64,000 nucleotides of DNA from Streptomyces sp. NBC_00525 (GCF_036346595.1 NZ_CP107834.1:4960001-5024000); one strand, 5' to 3'; shown: positions 33,541-43,248, counted from the stretch's first letter. The notes: generated by a model from the sequence alone, not told the origin. Translations and numbers: made by a program.

Positions 33541-34029
33541 TCACAGCCGGTTCGGCACCGTCTTCTCCACCGCGGGGGCGAGAGCCGCGAGCGGGGTCGT
33601 GTCGTGCGCGTACGCCTGTGAGAGCGACACCTCGACATACGTCACGCGCAGCGTGGTCGTCAGCCGGGGGCCGTCGTCCTCGCGCTGCTCCAGCATCCAG
33701 TTCACCCCGTTCGCGGTGATCCCCTTGGACTGGTCGTCGTCCATCCGGGCGGGACGCTCCACGCCGCAGCGCAGTACGATCGCCCCGTCCCCCCACCCGG
33801 CGGTCAGCGCCGAACCGGGCTCGGGATCGTTTCGCTCCAGCCCGGCGACGGAATCCGGCAGCTCCCTGTCCAGCGCGCGGCAGTAGGCTGCGGCTTCCGA
33901 GGACGGGGTGGGCACCGTGACCGACGCCGCCGCGTCACCCGGTGAGCAGCCCGCCGCCGCGAGCAGCAGCAGGGCGGCGCAGGGACCGTGGAGCACGGGG
34001 CGGAGGAGCCGGCGGCTGGAGTACGTCAC
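33541..34029 (-). CDS. DUF3515 family lipoprotein
   Basis: 162 residues. Signal peptide with lipobox LAAAGC (lipidation at about Cys28), followed by the DUF3515 pattern AAAYCRALDRELPDSVAGLERNDPEPGSALTAGWGDGAIVLRCGV, where two Cys may form a disulphide, and W-M-L-E-Q-R-E. The family is found in actinobacteria, commonly near ddl and thiL, and its function is not known. It is transcribed against ddl. A 20-base gap separates it from the next minus-strand gene. Confidence 0.9.
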   Translation of the reverse strand: MTYSSRRLLRPVLHGPCAALLLLAAAGCSPGDAAASVTVPTPSSEAAAYCRALDRELPDSVAGLERNDPEPGSALTAGWGDGAIVLRCGVERPARMDDDQSKGITANGVNWMLEQREDDGPRLTTTLRVTYVEVSLSQAYAHDTTPLAALAPAVEKTVPNRL

Positions 34030-34049
34030 CGGCCCAGCGTAGACGGGGG

Positions 34050-34283
34050 CTAGAGGTGCACGACCGGGCAGGTCAGGGTTCTGGTGATGCCGTCCACTTG
34101 CTGGACCCGTGCCACCACCATGCGTCCGAGTTCGTCCACCGTTTCGGCCCGGGCGCGCACGATCACGTCGTACGGACCTGTGACGTCTTCTGCCTGAATC
34201 ACTCCCGGGAGTTCGGAGATGGTCGCGGCGACGGTCGACGCCTTGCCCACCTCGGTCTGAATGAGGATGTACGCCTGTACCAC
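34050..34283 (-). CDS. Stand-alone Lrp/AsnC ligand-binding (RAM) domain protein
   Basis: 77 residues from GTG, with GGAGG 4 bases upstream. The entire protein is the alpha-beta RAM domain (AYILIQTEVGKASTVAATISELPGVIQAEDVTGPYDVIVRARAETVDELGRMVVARVQQVDGITRTLTC); the usual N-terminal DNA-binding domain is missing. Such stand-alone RAM proteins form rings and may bind amino acids; some modify full Lrp proteins. It is followed closely by the DUF3515 gene. Confidence 0.92.
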   Translation of the reverse strand: MVQAYILIQTEVGKASTVAATISELPGVIQAEDVTGPYDVIVRARAETVDELGRMVVARVQQVDGITRTLTCPVVHL

Positions 34284-34523
34284 GGAACCTCCAGGACGGC
34301 CACGAGGATCATGTGGGGGAAAGGGACGCCACGTTATCGCGTCGCCGCGCGCAGCGGGGAGACCCACGGGCCGGATGACGTCATCAGCGTGGCGTACAGA
34401 ACGCACAAGTTGACGTAACTCTTGACAGTACCGACAGCAGAGACGGCACGCGACCGCGAGTGGGGCGGCGCGCACGGGGGACAGGCCGGAGCGTCCGGCC
34501 CGACAGATGAGAGGTGACACTCG

Positions 34524-35495
34524 GTGAAGGCAACCGTGGGCGAGTTGGGGGAGTTCGGGCTCATCAGAGAGCTCACGTCCCGGCTCACCACCACTCCGGC
34601 GGTCCGGCTCGGGCCGGGCGACGACGCCGCGGTCGTGACCGCCCCCGACCGCAGGGTCGTGGCCAGCACGGACATCCTGCTGGAGGGACGGCACTTCCGG
34701 CGCGACTGGTCCACCGCCTACGACGTCGGCCGCAAGGCCGCCGCGCAGAACCTCGCCGACATCGCCGCCATGGGCGCCGTGCCGACCGCACTGCTCCTCG
34801 GCCTCGTCGTTCCCGCCGAACTCCCGGTCACCTGGGCCGGGGAGCTGATGGACGGGCTGCGCGACGAGTGCCAGGTCGCGGGCGCGGCCGTGGTCGGCGG
34901 TGACGTCGTACGCGGTGACACCATCACCGTCTCGATCACCGCCCTCGGCGATCTGCGCAACCACGAACCCGTCACCAGGGCCGGCGCCCAGCCCGGGGAC
35001 GTCGTCGCCGTCACCGGCTGGCTCGGCTGGTCCGCCGCCGGATACGCCGTGCTCTCCCGCGGCTTCCGCTCGCCGCGCGCCTTCGTCGAGGCACACCGCC
35101 GCCCCGAACCGCCGTACCACGCGGGCCCGGCCGCCGCCGGGCTCGGCGCCACCGCCATGATCGACGTCAGCGACGGGCTCGTCGCCGACCTCGGGCACAT
35201 CGCCGAGGCCAGCAAGGTCCGCATCGACCTGCGCTCCGGGCTCATCGACGTCCCGTCCCAGATGTCGGACATCGGGCAGGCCGTCGGCGTGGACCCGCTG
35301 CAGTGGGTGCTCACCGGGGGAGAGGACCACGCGATCGTCGCGACCTTCCCGCCCGACGTGAAGCTGCCGGCCCGCTGGAAGGTCATCGGCGAGGTCCTCA
35401 ACCCGTCCGCGCTGCCCCAGGTGACGGTCGACGGGGCGCCCTGGACCAGCAAGAACGGCTGGGACCACTTCGGCGACATCGAGGACGCCCAGTAG
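34524..35495 (+). CDS. thiL: Thiamine-monophosphate kinase
   Basis: 323 residues from GTG with GAGAGGTGA upstream. AIR-synthase/ThiL fold: GPGDDAAVV near the N-terminus, the [30 protein letters not shown] segment, [10 protein letters not shown], and [19 protein letters not shown]. It converts thiamine phosphate to thiamine diphosphate with ATP. The next gene, thiD, starts 10 bases after its stop. Confidence 0.97.
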   Translation: MKATVGELGEFGLIRELTSRLTTTPAVRLGPGDDAAVVTAPDRRVVASTDILLEGRHFRRDWSTAYDVGRKAAAQNLADIAAMGAVPTALLLGLVVPAELPVTWAGELMDGLRDECQVAGAAVVGGDVVRGDTITVSITALGDLRNHEPVTRAGAQPGDVVAVTGWLGWSAAGYAVLSRGFRSPRAFVEAHRRPEPPYHAGPAAAGLGATAMIDVSDGLVADLGHIAEASKVRIDLRSGLIDVPSQMSDIGQAVGVDPLQWVLTGGEDHAIVATFPPDVKLPARWKVIGEVLNPSALPQVTVDGAPWTSKNGWDHFGDIEDAQ

Positions 35496-35505
35496 ATTGC
35501 GGCGC

Positions 35506-36315
35506 ATGCCGATCATCACACCCGTACCGCCCCGTGTGCTCACCGTCGCCGGTTCCGACTCCGGCGGCGGTGCGGGCATCCAGGCCGACCTCAAGACCAT
35601 GCTCGCGCTCGGCACCCACGGAATGAGCGTGCTGACCGCCGTCACCGCGCAGAACTCCCTCGGTGTCCAGGGTGCCTGGGAACTGCCCGCCGACGCGGTC
35701 CGCGCCCAGTACCGCAGCGTCGTCTCCGACATCGGCGTGGACGCGGTCAAGACCGGGATGCTGGCCACCGCGACCCTCGTCGAGACCGTCGCGGAACTGC
35801 TCGCCGAAACCGCCGCCCCCGTCGTCGTGGACCCGGTCGGCGTCTCCAAGCACGGCGACCCGCTCCTCGCCGCCGACGCCCTCGCCTCGGTCCGTACGAA
35901 GCTGCTGCCCGTCGCGACCGTGGCCACCCCCAACCTGGACGAGGTGACGCAGCTCACCGGGATCACCGTCACCGACGAGGCCGGGATGCGCCGGGCCGCC
36001 GGCGCGCTGCTCGGCTACGGGCCCCGCTGGGTCGTCGTCAAGGGCGGCCATCTGCCCGGCGACCCCGTGGACCTGCTCACCGACGGCAGCGAGGAGCACT
36101 GGCTGCGCGCCCGGCGCCACGACAACCGGCACACCCACGGCACCGGCTGCACCCTCGCCTCCGCCATCGCCTGCCACCTGGCGCGGGGCGCCGAGGTGCC
36201 GGCGGCGGTCCGGGCCGCGAAGGAGTACGTCACCGGGGCGATCGAGGCGGGCTTCCCGCTCGGCGCGGGCATCGGCCCGGTCCGCCACGGCTGGCGGCTG
36301 CGCGAGGCGGACTGA
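35506..36315 (+). CDS. thiD: Hydroxymethylpyrimidine/phosphomethylpyrimidine kinase
   Basis: 269 residues from ATG; a TTG nine bases earlier is possible. Ribokinase-like family: [57 protein letters not shown], and the anion hole/catalytic Asp in [15 protein letters not shown]. It phosphorylates HMP and HMP-P in thiamine synthesis, matching its neighbour thiL. The terminator after it is shared with rpmB. Confidence 0.96.
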   Translation: MPIITPVPPRVLTVAGSDSGGGAGIQADLKTMLALGTHGMSVLTAVTAQNSLGVQGAWELPADAVRAQYRSVVSDIGVDAVKTGMLATATLVETVAELLAETAAPVVVDPVGVSKHGDPLLAADALASVRTKLLPVATVATPNLDEVTQLTGITVTDEAGMRRAAGALLGYGPRWVVVKGGHLPGDPVDLLTDGSEEHWLRARRHDNRHTHGTGCTLASAIACHLARGAEVPAAVRAAKEYVTGAIEAGFPLGAGIGPVRHGWRLREAD

Positions 36316-36376
36316 CCCGGCGGGCCCGGCCACCGGGACGCGACCAGCCGGGCCGCGGGCCCGTATGCGCACAGCA

Positions 36377-36408
36377 AAAAGCCGGTCCACCGAGATGGAC
36401 CGGCTTTT
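36377..36408. terminator. Bidirectional terminator between thiD and rpmB
   Basis: Perfect 13-bp stem AAAAGCCGGTCCA/TGGACCGGCTTTT, with A-run and T-run at the two sides; works in both directions. Confidence 0.92.
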
Positions 36409-36443
36409 CGGGCAACCGGTAGGGCTGCGCTACGACGGGAACG

Positions 36444-36629
36444 TCAGCGCGCGACCTTGCCGGCCTTGATGCACGAGGTGCAGACGTTGAGCCGCTTCGG
36501 CGTCCGACCGACCACGGCACGCACGCGCTGGATGTTGGGGTTCCAGCGACGGGACGTACGGCGGTGCGAGTGCGAAATACTGTTGCCGAAGCTCGGCCCC
36601 TTGCCGCAAACGTCGCAGTTGGCAGCCAC
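36444..36629 (-). CDS. rpmB: Ribosomal protein bL28 (zinc-binding form)
   Basis: 61 residues from GTG, with GGAGTGA 4 bases upstream. CDVCGKGP (Cys5, Cys8) and CTSCIKAG supply the four zinc ligands of the C+ type of L28. The C+ type is the form used when zinc is plentiful; streptomycetes also carry zinc-free copies elsewhere under Zur control. Single gene between two rightward operons. Confidence 0.97.
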   Translation of the reverse strand: MAANCDVCGKGPSFGNSISHSHRRTSRRWNPNIQRVRAVVGRTPKRLNVCTSCIKAGKVAR

Positions 36630-36911
36630 GGGTCACTCCAAAGACTTCAGATGCACTTACAGTGAATTCCGGTACGCCGGATTCAAGGACTGAAGCGACG
36701 GTACCGGGGGAATGTCCCGACTTTCGTCGGGCAACCGAAGCAGCATACAACGCCTGCTCCGGAGATACGAAACTACCATGGGTTCCACCGCCGCCCTCCC
36801 CGCCCCCGGACCGGCCCACCCGCCGGCCGGGACTAATCTGCGGGGCGGACAGCCGCCCCTTCCCCCGCTCACGAGCCCCGTCCCGAGCCCCCGTTCCGAG
36901 GAGGACCCGAG

Positions 36912-38567
36912 GTGCCGCAGACCGCCGACGAACCGGATGCCGTCGCGGTACGGACCTGGTGCTCCCTGGCCCTGGAGGCACTCGGCCGGGAACGGGAGGC
37001 GATCGACGCGATCAACGTCTACCCCGTCGCCGACGGGGACACCGGCACCAACCTCTACCTGACCGTGGAATCCGCGGCGGCGGCCGTCGAAGCGGTCTTC
37101 GCCGCCCACGAGACCGGCGGCACCTCGGTGCCCTCCGCGGCGGACGCGGTACGCGCCATGGCCCACGGCGCCCTCATCGGCGCCCGCGGCAACTCCGGCA
37201 CGATCCTCGCCCAGCTCCTGCGCGGCATGGCCGGCGTCCTCGCGGAGGGCACCGGCGGCGACCGGATGCGCCTGGCGCTCGACCGGGCCGCCGTCTGGGC
37301 CCGCGAGGCCGTCGCCCACCCCGTCGAGGGCACCGTCCTGACCGTCGCGGACCGGGCCGCGGCCGCCGCCGGACGCGCGGCACCCGGCGCGGACACCGCC
37401 GAGGTGGCCCGCGCCGCCTACGAGGGCGCCCGCACCGCCCTGGACGCCACCCCCGGACAGCTCCCCGCCCTCGCCAGGGCCGGCGTCGTCGACGCGGGCG
37501 GCCGCGGCCTGGTCACCCTCCTCGGCGCACTCGTCGAAGCCGTCTCGGGGCACGCCCCGCACCACCCGTACCGCGACCCCGCCCCCTTCGTCCCGCAGCA
37601 CACCGGCGACGCCGAGGCGGAGCACGACGGCACGTGCCCGGCGGCCGAAGCGACCGGGGGCGGCCCCGCCTTCGAGGTCATCTACCTGCTGGAAGCCGGC
37701 GACGAGGCCGTGGACCGGCTGCGCCGCCGGCTGGACGCCCTCGGCGACTCCCTCGTCGTGGTCGGCGGCGACGGCCTCTGGAACGTCCACGTCCATGTGG
37801 ACGACGCGGGCGCCGCGGTGGAGGCCGGCGTCGAGGCCGGCCGCCCGTACCGCATCCGGATCACCCACTTCGCCGCCGACCGCAGCCACGCCCGCCCCGA
37901 ACCCGCCCGCCGCGCCGTCGTCGTGGTCGTCCCCGGCGACGGACTGGCCGGCCTGTGCCGCGAGGCCGGCGCCACCACCGTGCTCGCCCGGCCCGGCGAA
38001 CCCCCCGCCAGCGGCGAACTCGCCGACGCGATCCGCCGCGCCCACGCCCGCGAGGTGGTCCTGCTCCCCAACGACGGGGAACTGCGCCACACCGCCGCCG
38101 CCGCGGCCGAACAGGCCAGGGCCCACGGCGTCCGGGTCGCCGTCATCCCCACCCGCGCCGCCGTCCAGGGCATCGCCGCGCTGGCCGTCCACGAACCGGG
38201 CCGCGGCTTCGACGAGGACGTGGTCGCCATGACCTCGGCGGCCGGCGCCACCCGCTACGCCGAACTCGCCGTCGCCGAACGGCAGTCATGGACCACGGCG
38301 GGCATCTGCCAGGCCGGCGACATCCTCGGCCTCATCGACGGCGACGTGGCCGTCATCGGACAGGACGTCCCCGGCACCGCCCGCAAGGTGCTCGACCGGA
38401 TGCTCGCCTCCGGCGGTGAACTGGTCACCCTGGTCCTCGGCGAGAACACCCCGCCCACCCTCGCCGACACCCTGGAACAGCACGTCCGCGAGGGCCACCT
38501 CGCGGTGGACACGACCATCTACCACGGGGGCCGCCAGACCGCCCCGCTGCTCATCGGCGTGGAGTAG
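36912..38567 (+). CDS. DAK2/FakA-like phosphatase-kinase family protein
   Basis: 551 residues from GTG, with CGAGGAGG upstream. An N-terminal DAK2 (DhaL-like) domain contains the ATP/Mg site VYPVADGDTGTNLYLT (about 35-50) and HGALIGARGNSGTILAQLLRG. A DegV-like/YloV C-terminal region carries EVIYLLEA, GDSLVVVGGDGLWNVHVHVDD and PGRGFDEDVVAMTSAA. The family is FakA (fatty acid kinase) in Firmicutes; in actinobacteria the gene nearly always stands between rpmB and recG. FakA needs a FakB binding protein, and none is seen here, so the substrate is uncertain. Confidence 0.9.
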   Translation: MPQTADEPDAVAVRTWCSLALEALGREREAIDAINVYPVADGDTGTNLYLTVESAAAAVEAVFAAHETGGTSVPSAADAVRAMAHGALIGARGNSGTILAQLLRGMAGVLAEGTGGDRMRLALDRAAVWAREAVAHPVEGTVLTVADRAAAAAGRAAPGADTAEVARAAYEGARTALDATPGQLPALARAGVVDAGGRGLVTLLGALVEAVSGHAPHHPYRDPAPFVPQHTGDAEAEHDGTCPAAEATGGGPAFEVIYLLEAGDEAVDRLRRRLDALGDSLVVVGGDGLWNVHVHVDDAGAAVEAGVEAGRPYRIRITHFAADRSHARPEPARRAVVVVVPGDGLAGLCREAGATTVLARPGEPPASGELADAIRRAHAREVVLLPNDGELRHTAAAAAEQARAHGVRVAVIPTRAAVQGIAALAVHEPGRGFDEDVVAMTSAAGATRYAELAVAERQSWTTAGICQAGDILGLIDGDVAVIGQDVPGTARKVLDRMLASGGELVTLVLGENTPPTLADTLEQHVREGHLAVDTTIYHGGRQTAPLLIGVE

Positions 38568-38643
38568 CTCGCTCATCGGCGCGGAGCGGCGTTCCGACGG
38601 TCCGGCGCCACCCTCCGGCCGACTGTCACTGCCGTGGTGTGCA

Positions 38644-40875
38644 ATGGAACGCGTGTCTGCGTTCGACGAACCCCTCAAGAAGCTCCTCGGCGGTCCCACC
38701 GCGAAGGTGATGGGCGAGCACCTCGACCTGCACACGGTCGGGGACCTGCTGCACCACTACCCGCGCCGGTACGAGGAGCGCGGCCGGCTCACGGCGCTGA
38801 CCGACCTTCCGCTCGACGAGCACGTCACCGTCGTCGCCCAGGTCGCCGACGCCCGCGTCCTCACGTTCAACGGCGGTCGCGGCAGACGCCTGGAAGTCAC
38901 GCTCACCGACGGCCACGGCCGGCTCCAGCTCGTCTTCTTCGGCCACGGCGTCCACAAACCCCACAAGGAGCTGCTGCCCGGCCGGCGCGCCATGTTCGCC
39001 GGCAAGGTCTCCGTCTTCAACCGCAGGATGCAGCTCGCCCACCCCACCTACCAGCTGCTCGACGCCGCCGACACGGACGAGGCGAGCGAGGCCGTCGACG
39101 CCTTCGCGGGCAGGCTGCTGCCCATCTACCCCGCCTGCAAGCAGCTCGACTCCTGGCGGATCGCCAAGGCGGTGGACGCCGTGCTGCCCAGCGCGGCCGA
39201 GGCCGTCGACCCGCTGCCCGCCACCCTGCGCGAGGGCCGCGGCTTCCTCCCGCTGCCCGAGGCCCTGCTCAAGATCCACCGGCCGGCCACCAAGGCCGAT
39301 GTGGCCGCCGCCCGCGACCGGCTCAAGTGGGACGAGGCATTCGTCCTCCAGGTCGCCCTGGCCCGCCGCCGGTTCGCCGACACCCAGCTCCCCGCCGTCG
39401 CCCGCAGGCCCGCCCTCGGCGGCCTCCTCGACGCGTTCGACGCGAAGCTCCCGTTCACCCTCACCGACGGCCAGAACAAGGTCTCGAAGGAGATCTTCGA
39501 CGGCCTCGCCACCGAACACCCGATGCACCGCCTCCTCCAGGGCGAGGTCGGCTCCGGCAAGACCATGGTCGCCCTGCGCGCCATGCTCGCCGTCGTCGAC
39601 TCCGGCGGCCAGGCCGCCATGCTCGCGCCCACCGAGGTCCTCGCCCAGCAGCACCACCGGTCCATCACCGAGATGATGGGCGAGCTGGCCGAAGGAGGCA
39701 TGCTCGGCGGCTCCGAGCAGGGCACCAAGGTCGTCCTGCTCACCGGCTCCATGGGCACCGCCGCCCGCCGCCAGGCACTCCTCGACCTGGTCACCGGCGA
39801 GGCGGGGCTCGTCATCGGCACCCACGCCCTCATCGAGGACAAGGTCAAGTTCCACGACCTGGGCCTGGTCGTCGTGGACGAACAGCACCGCTTCGGCGTC
39901 GAACAGCGCGACGCGCTGCGCTCCAAGGCGCACTCCCAAGGCGAACGGAGGTCGCCCCACCTGCTCGTCATGACCGCCACCCCCATCCCGCGCACCGTCG
40001 CCATGACCGTCTTCGGCGACCTGGAGACCTCCGTACTCGACCAGCTCCCGGCCGGCCGCTCGCCCATCGCCAGCCATGTCGTCCCCGCCAAGGACAAACC
40101 GCACTTCCTCAGCCGCGCCTGGGAACGCGTCCGCGAGGAGGTCGAGGGCGGCCACCAGGCGTACGTCGTCTGCCCCCGCATCGGCGACGACGAGGACGAT
40201 CCGGCCGGGAAGAAGGGGAAGGGCAAGAAGGCCGCCGAGGAGGAGGCCGCCGCGGACAAGCGCCCCCCGCTCGCCGTCCTGGAGACCGCCGAACAGCTCG
40301 CGAAGGGCCCCCTGAACGGCCTGCGCGTCGAGGTGCTGCACGGCAGGATGCAGCCCGACGACAAGGACGACGTGATGCGCCGCTTCGCCGCCGGCGCCGT
40401 GGACGTCCTGGTCGCCACCACCGTCATCGAGGTCGGGGTCAACGTCCCCAACGCCACCGCGATGGTCATCATGGACGCCGACCGCTTCGGCGTCTCCCAG
40501 CTGCACCAGCTGCGCGGCCGGGTCGGCCGCGGCTCCGCCCCCGGCCTCTGCCTGCTGGTCACCGAGGCCCACGAGGCGAGCCCCGCCCGCGCCCGCCTCT
40601 CCGCCGTGGCCGCAACCCTGGACGGCTTCGAGCTGTCCCGGATCGACCTCGAACAGCGCCGCGAGGGCGATGTGCTCGGCCAGGCCCAGTCCGGCGTCCG
40701 CTCCTCGCTGCGGGTCCTCAGCGTCATCGACGACGAGGAGGTCATCGCCGCCGCCCGCCAGGAGGCCGTCGCCGTCGTCTCCGCCGACCCGGACCTGGAC
40801 CGCCTGCCCGAACTGCGCACCGCCCTGGACGCCCTGCTGGACAAGGAGCGCGAGGAGTACCTCGACAAGGGGTGA
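38644..40875 (+). CDS. recG: ATP-dependent DNA helicase RecG
   Basis: 743 residues. The N-terminal wedge/OB domain binds branched DNA; the helicase core follows: QGEVGSGKTMVAL (Walker A, about 300), APTEVLAQQH, VVVDEQHRFGVEQR (DEQH, about 412), MTATPIPRT, and RGRVGRG near the end. It regresses stalled forks and unwinds Holliday junction-like structures. A charged insert of about 25 residues (DDEDDPAGKKGKGKKAAEEE...) lies in the second helicase domain at about 518-542. Operon context: DAK gene upstream, rsmD and coaD downstream. Confidence 0.97.
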   Translation: MERVSAFDEPLKKLLGGPTAKVMGEHLDLHTVGDLLHHYPRRYEERGRLTALTDLPLDEHVTVVAQVADARVLTFNGGRGRRLEVTLTDGHGRLQLVFFGHGVHKPHKELLPGRRAMFAGKVSVFNRRMQLAHPTYQLLDAADTDEASEAVDAFAGRLLPIYPACKQLDSWRIAKAVDAVLPSAAEAVDPLPATLREGRGFLPLPEALLKIHRPATKADVAAARDRLKWDEAFVLQVALARRRFADTQLPAVARRPALGGLLDAFDAKLPFTLTDGQNKVSKEIFDGLATEHPMHRLLQGEVGSGKTMVALRAMLAVVDSGGQAAMLAPTEVLAQQHHRSITEMMGELAEGGMLGGSEQGTKVVLLTGSMGTAARRQALLDLVTGEAGLVIGTHALIEDKVKFHDLGLVVVDEQHRFGVEQRDALRSKAHSQGERRSPHLLVMTATPIPRTVAMTVFGDLETSVLDQLPAGRSPIASHVVPAKDKPHFLSRAWERVREEVEGGHQAYVVCPRIGDDEDDPAGKKGKGKKAAEEEAAADKRPPLAVLETAEQLAKGPLNGLRVEVLHGRMQPDDKDDVMRRFAAGAVDVLVATTVIEVGVNVPNATAMVIMDADRFGVSQLHQLRGRVGRGSAPGLCLLVTEAHEASPARARLSAVAATLDGFELSRIDLEQRREGDVLGQAQSGVRSSLRVLSVIDDEEVIAAARQEAVAVVSADPDLDRLPELRTALDALLDKEREEYLDKG

Positions 40876-40973
40876 GCCCGAAGCGCCCGGGCCCCGCACA
40901 CGCCATATCGTGGAGCCACGGCGCCCGCGGCACCCCGCGCGCAGCCCCGACCCGACCCGAGGACCAGTCACCC

Positions 40974-41558
40974 ATGACCCGCGTGATCGCAGGCGTGGCC
41001 GGCGGACGCCGCCTGGCCGTCCCGCCCGGCACCGGCACCCGGCCCACATCCGACCGCGCGCGCGAGGGCCTGTTCTCCACCTGGCAGGCGCTCCTCGGCA
41101 CCCTGGACGGCATCCGGATCGCCGACCTCTACGCCGGCTCCGGCGCCGTCGGCCTCGAAGCGCTCTCCCGCGGTGCCGCCCACGCCCTGCTCGTGGAGGC
41201 CGACGCCAAGGCCCTGCGCACCGTCCGGGACAACGCCCGCACCCTCGGCCTGCCCGGCGCCGAGGTCCGCGGCGGCAAAGCCGAACAGATCGTGACGGGC
41301 CCGGCGCCGGCCGCCCCGTACGACGTGGTCTTCCTCGACCCGCCGTACGCCGTCACCGACGACGATCTTGGCGAGATACTGCTCACACTCCGTGCCCAGG
41401 GGTGGCTCGCGGACGACGCGCTCGTCACCGTGGAACGCAGCACCAGGGGCGGAGAATTCAGCTGGCCCAAGGGTTTCGAGCCGTTGCGGGCCCGCCGCTA
41501 CGGCGAGGGAACCCTTTGGTACGGTCGCGCCGCCGCTACGTGCGAAGACGCACGATGA
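40974..41558 (+). CDS. rsmD: 16S rRNA (guanine966-N2)-methyltransferase
   Basis: 194 residues from ATG. N-terminal RVIAGVAGGRRL and RPTSDRAREGLFSTW are the RsmD signature; SAM site IADLYAGSGAVGLEALSRGA; catalytic motif IV VVFLDPPYAV. It methylates G966 of 16S rRNA in the 30S subunit. The end overlaps an ATG of the coaD reading frame (ATGA). Confidence 0.96.
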   Translation: MTRVIAGVAGGRRLAVPPGTGTRPTSDRAREGLFSTWQALLGTLDGIRIADLYAGSGAVGLEALSRGAAHALLVEADAKALRTVRDNARTLGLPGAEVRGGKAEQIVTGPAPAAPYDVVFLDPPYAVTDDDLGEILLTLRAQGWLADDALVTVERSTRGGEFSWPKGFEPLRARRYGEGTLWYGRAAATCEDAR

Positions 41559-41584
41559 CCGGACCGGAGAGCGAGGAAATCAAG

Positions 41585-42064
41585 TTGCGCCGCGCCGTAT
41601 GCCCCGGGTCCTTCGACCCCATCACCAACGGACATCTCGACATCATCGGCCGCGCCTCGAAGCTGTACGACGTCGTACACATCGCGGTGATGATCAACCA
41701 GTCCAAGAAGGGCCTCTTCACGGTCGACGAGCGGATCGACCTCATCCGCCAGGTCACCGCCGAGTTCGACAACGTCCGGGTCGAGTCCTTCCACGGCCTC
41801 CTCGTCGACTTCTGCAAGCAGCACGACATCCCGGCGATCGTGAAGGGCCTGCGGGCCGTCAGCGACTTCGACTACGAACTCCAGATGGCCCAGATGAACA
41901 ACGGGCTCACCGGCGTCGAAACGCTCTTCGTGCCGACCAACCCGACCTACAGCTTCCTGTCGTCCTCGCTGGTCAAGGAGGTCGCGGCCTGGGGCGGCGA
42001 CGTCTCGCACCTGCTGCCGCCGGTCGTCGGGGAGGCCCTCACCGCACGGCTCGCCGAGCGCTGA
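41585..42064 (+). CDS. coaD: Phosphopantetheine adenylyltransferase
   Basis: 159 residues from TTG (MRRAVCPGSFDPITNGHLDIIGRASK), the usual CoaD length; GAGGA lies 7 bases upstream. The alternative is an ATG at 41555 that overlaps the rsmD stop and adds ten residues (MTGPESEEIK). Nucleotidyltransferase motif TNGHLD and the late TYSFLSSSLVKEVA are visible. It transfers AMP to 4'-phosphopantetheine in coenzyme A synthesis. Confidence 0.95.
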   Translation: MRRAVCPGSFDPITNGHLDIIGRASKLYDVVHIAVMINQSKKGLFTVDERIDLIRQVTAEFDNVRVESFHGLLVDFCKQHDIPAIVKGLRAVSDFDYELQMAQMNNGLTGVETLFVPTNPTYSFLSSSLVKEVAAWGGDVSHLLPPVVGEALTARLAER

Positions 42065-42174
42065 ACCACTGACGGAACGTCAGGCGTACCGGCCGCGGGT
42101 GTCGGGCGGGAGCCGACTGGCCGTACAGTCGTCCCGTCCGTCTCCAACCGGCAGTAGAGAGTGGCGAGCACACG

Positions 42175-43221
42175 GTGGACGTGCAGAAGAAGCTCGACGA
42201 GATCGTCGCGACGGTCGGGAACGCCCGGTCCATGCCCATGTCGGCGTCCTGCGTGGTCAACCGCGCCGAACTGCTCGCGATGCTCGAAGAGGTGCGCGAC
42301 GCCCTGCCCGGCTCGCTCGCCCAGGCCGCGGAGGTCATCGGCGGCCACGAGCAGCTCGTCGAACAGGCCCGCCAGGAGGCCGGCCGCATCATCGAGAACG
42401 CCCGCGCCGAGCGCACCGCCCTGATCGCCGGGACCGAGGTCGCCCGGCACTCCCAGGCGGAGGCCGACCGCATCCTCGCCGAGGCCCGCAAGGAGGCCGA
42501 CGAGGTCCGGGCCGAGGCCGACGAGTACGTCGACAGCAAGCTCGCCAACTTCGAGGTCGTCCTCACCAAGACCATCGGCTCCGTCGACCGGGGCCGCGAG
42601 AAGCTGCTCGGACGGGGCCAGGGCTACGACGAGCAGGGCTACGAGGACCCCGACTTCGCCGAGGCCCCCGAGCGCAGCACCGACCCGGACACCCTGCGCA
42701 GCCGCGCCGACGCGTACGTGGACACCAAGCTGGGCGCCTTCGAGGCGGTGCTCGCCAAGACGCTGGAGGCGGTCGGCCGGGGCCGGCAGAAGCTGCACGG
42801 CCGGGTCGCCACCGACGAGCTGGGCGCGCACATCGCCGCCCAGGACGCGGCCGGTGACCAGGGCCACACCAGCGACGAGGACCACTGGGCCGGACTGGCC
42901 GAGGTCGCCGCCCCGCAGCCGCTCCCGATCCCGCACCAGCCCGAGCCGCAGTACGGCGCGCAGCCGGAGCCGCAGTACGACCGGGGCTACGGCTACCAGG
43001 ACCAGCCCCAGCAGGACGTCTACGGCTACCAGCAGCAGCCCGACCCGTACGCCGCGTACCAGCAGCAGGGCTACGACGCCTGGCAGCAGCCGGTCCAGCC
43101 CCAGCAGCCCGCCCAGCAGTCCGCTCCGCAGCACGGCGAGGCCGCCCTGGACGAGACCAGCCTCTTCGACACCAGCATGATCGACCTGGACCAGCTGCGC
43201 CGCTACGAACAGGGCCGCTGA
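42175..43221 (+). CDS. DivIVA-like coiled-coil protein with duplicated segment
   Basis: 348 residues from GTG. Residues 1-70 look like a compact N-terminal domain, and about 75-125 form a long coiled coil rich in Ala/Glu/Arg. Two copies of a segment follow: YVDSKLANFEVVLTKTIGS-VDRGREKLLGR and YVDTKLGAFEAVLAKTLEA-VGRGRQKLHGR. The C-terminal 110 residues are a Pro/Gln/Tyr-rich disordered tail, ending with an acidic segment and RRYEQGR. This looks like the DivIVA-like/ATP synthase F0 b-like protein encoded beside coaD in actinobacteria. Possible role in cell-pole or division-site organisation; not shown by the sequence. Confidence 0.8.
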   Translation: MDVQKKLDEIVATVGNARSMPMSASCVVNRAELLAMLEEVRDALPGSLAQAAEVIGGHEQLVEQARQEAGRIIENARAERTALIAGTEVARHSQAEADRILAEARKEADEVRAEADEYVDSKLANFEVVLTKTIGSVDRGREKLLGRGQGYDEQGYEDPDFAEAPERSTDPDTLRSRADAYVDTKLGAFEAVLAKTLEAVGRGRQKLHGRVATDELGAHIAAQDAAGDQGHTSDEDHWAGLAEVAAPQPLPIPHQPEPQYGAQPEPQYDRGYGYQDQPQQDVYGYQQQPDPYAAYQQQGYDAWQQPVQPQQPAQQSAPQHGEAALDETSLFDTSMIDLDQLRRYEQGR

Positions 43222-43248
43222 CCCCTCACGGGGACCGTTCGGGCCCGG

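Noticed and set aside
34050..35972. 640-residue minus-strand frame covering thiL
   Set aside because: Only the last 77 residues (RAM domain) are real; the upstream part is the shadow of thiL.
38626..41049. Minus-strand frames of 600-800 residues opposite recG and rsmD
   Set aside because: Antisense shadows of recG and rsmD; both real genes are full length with motifs.
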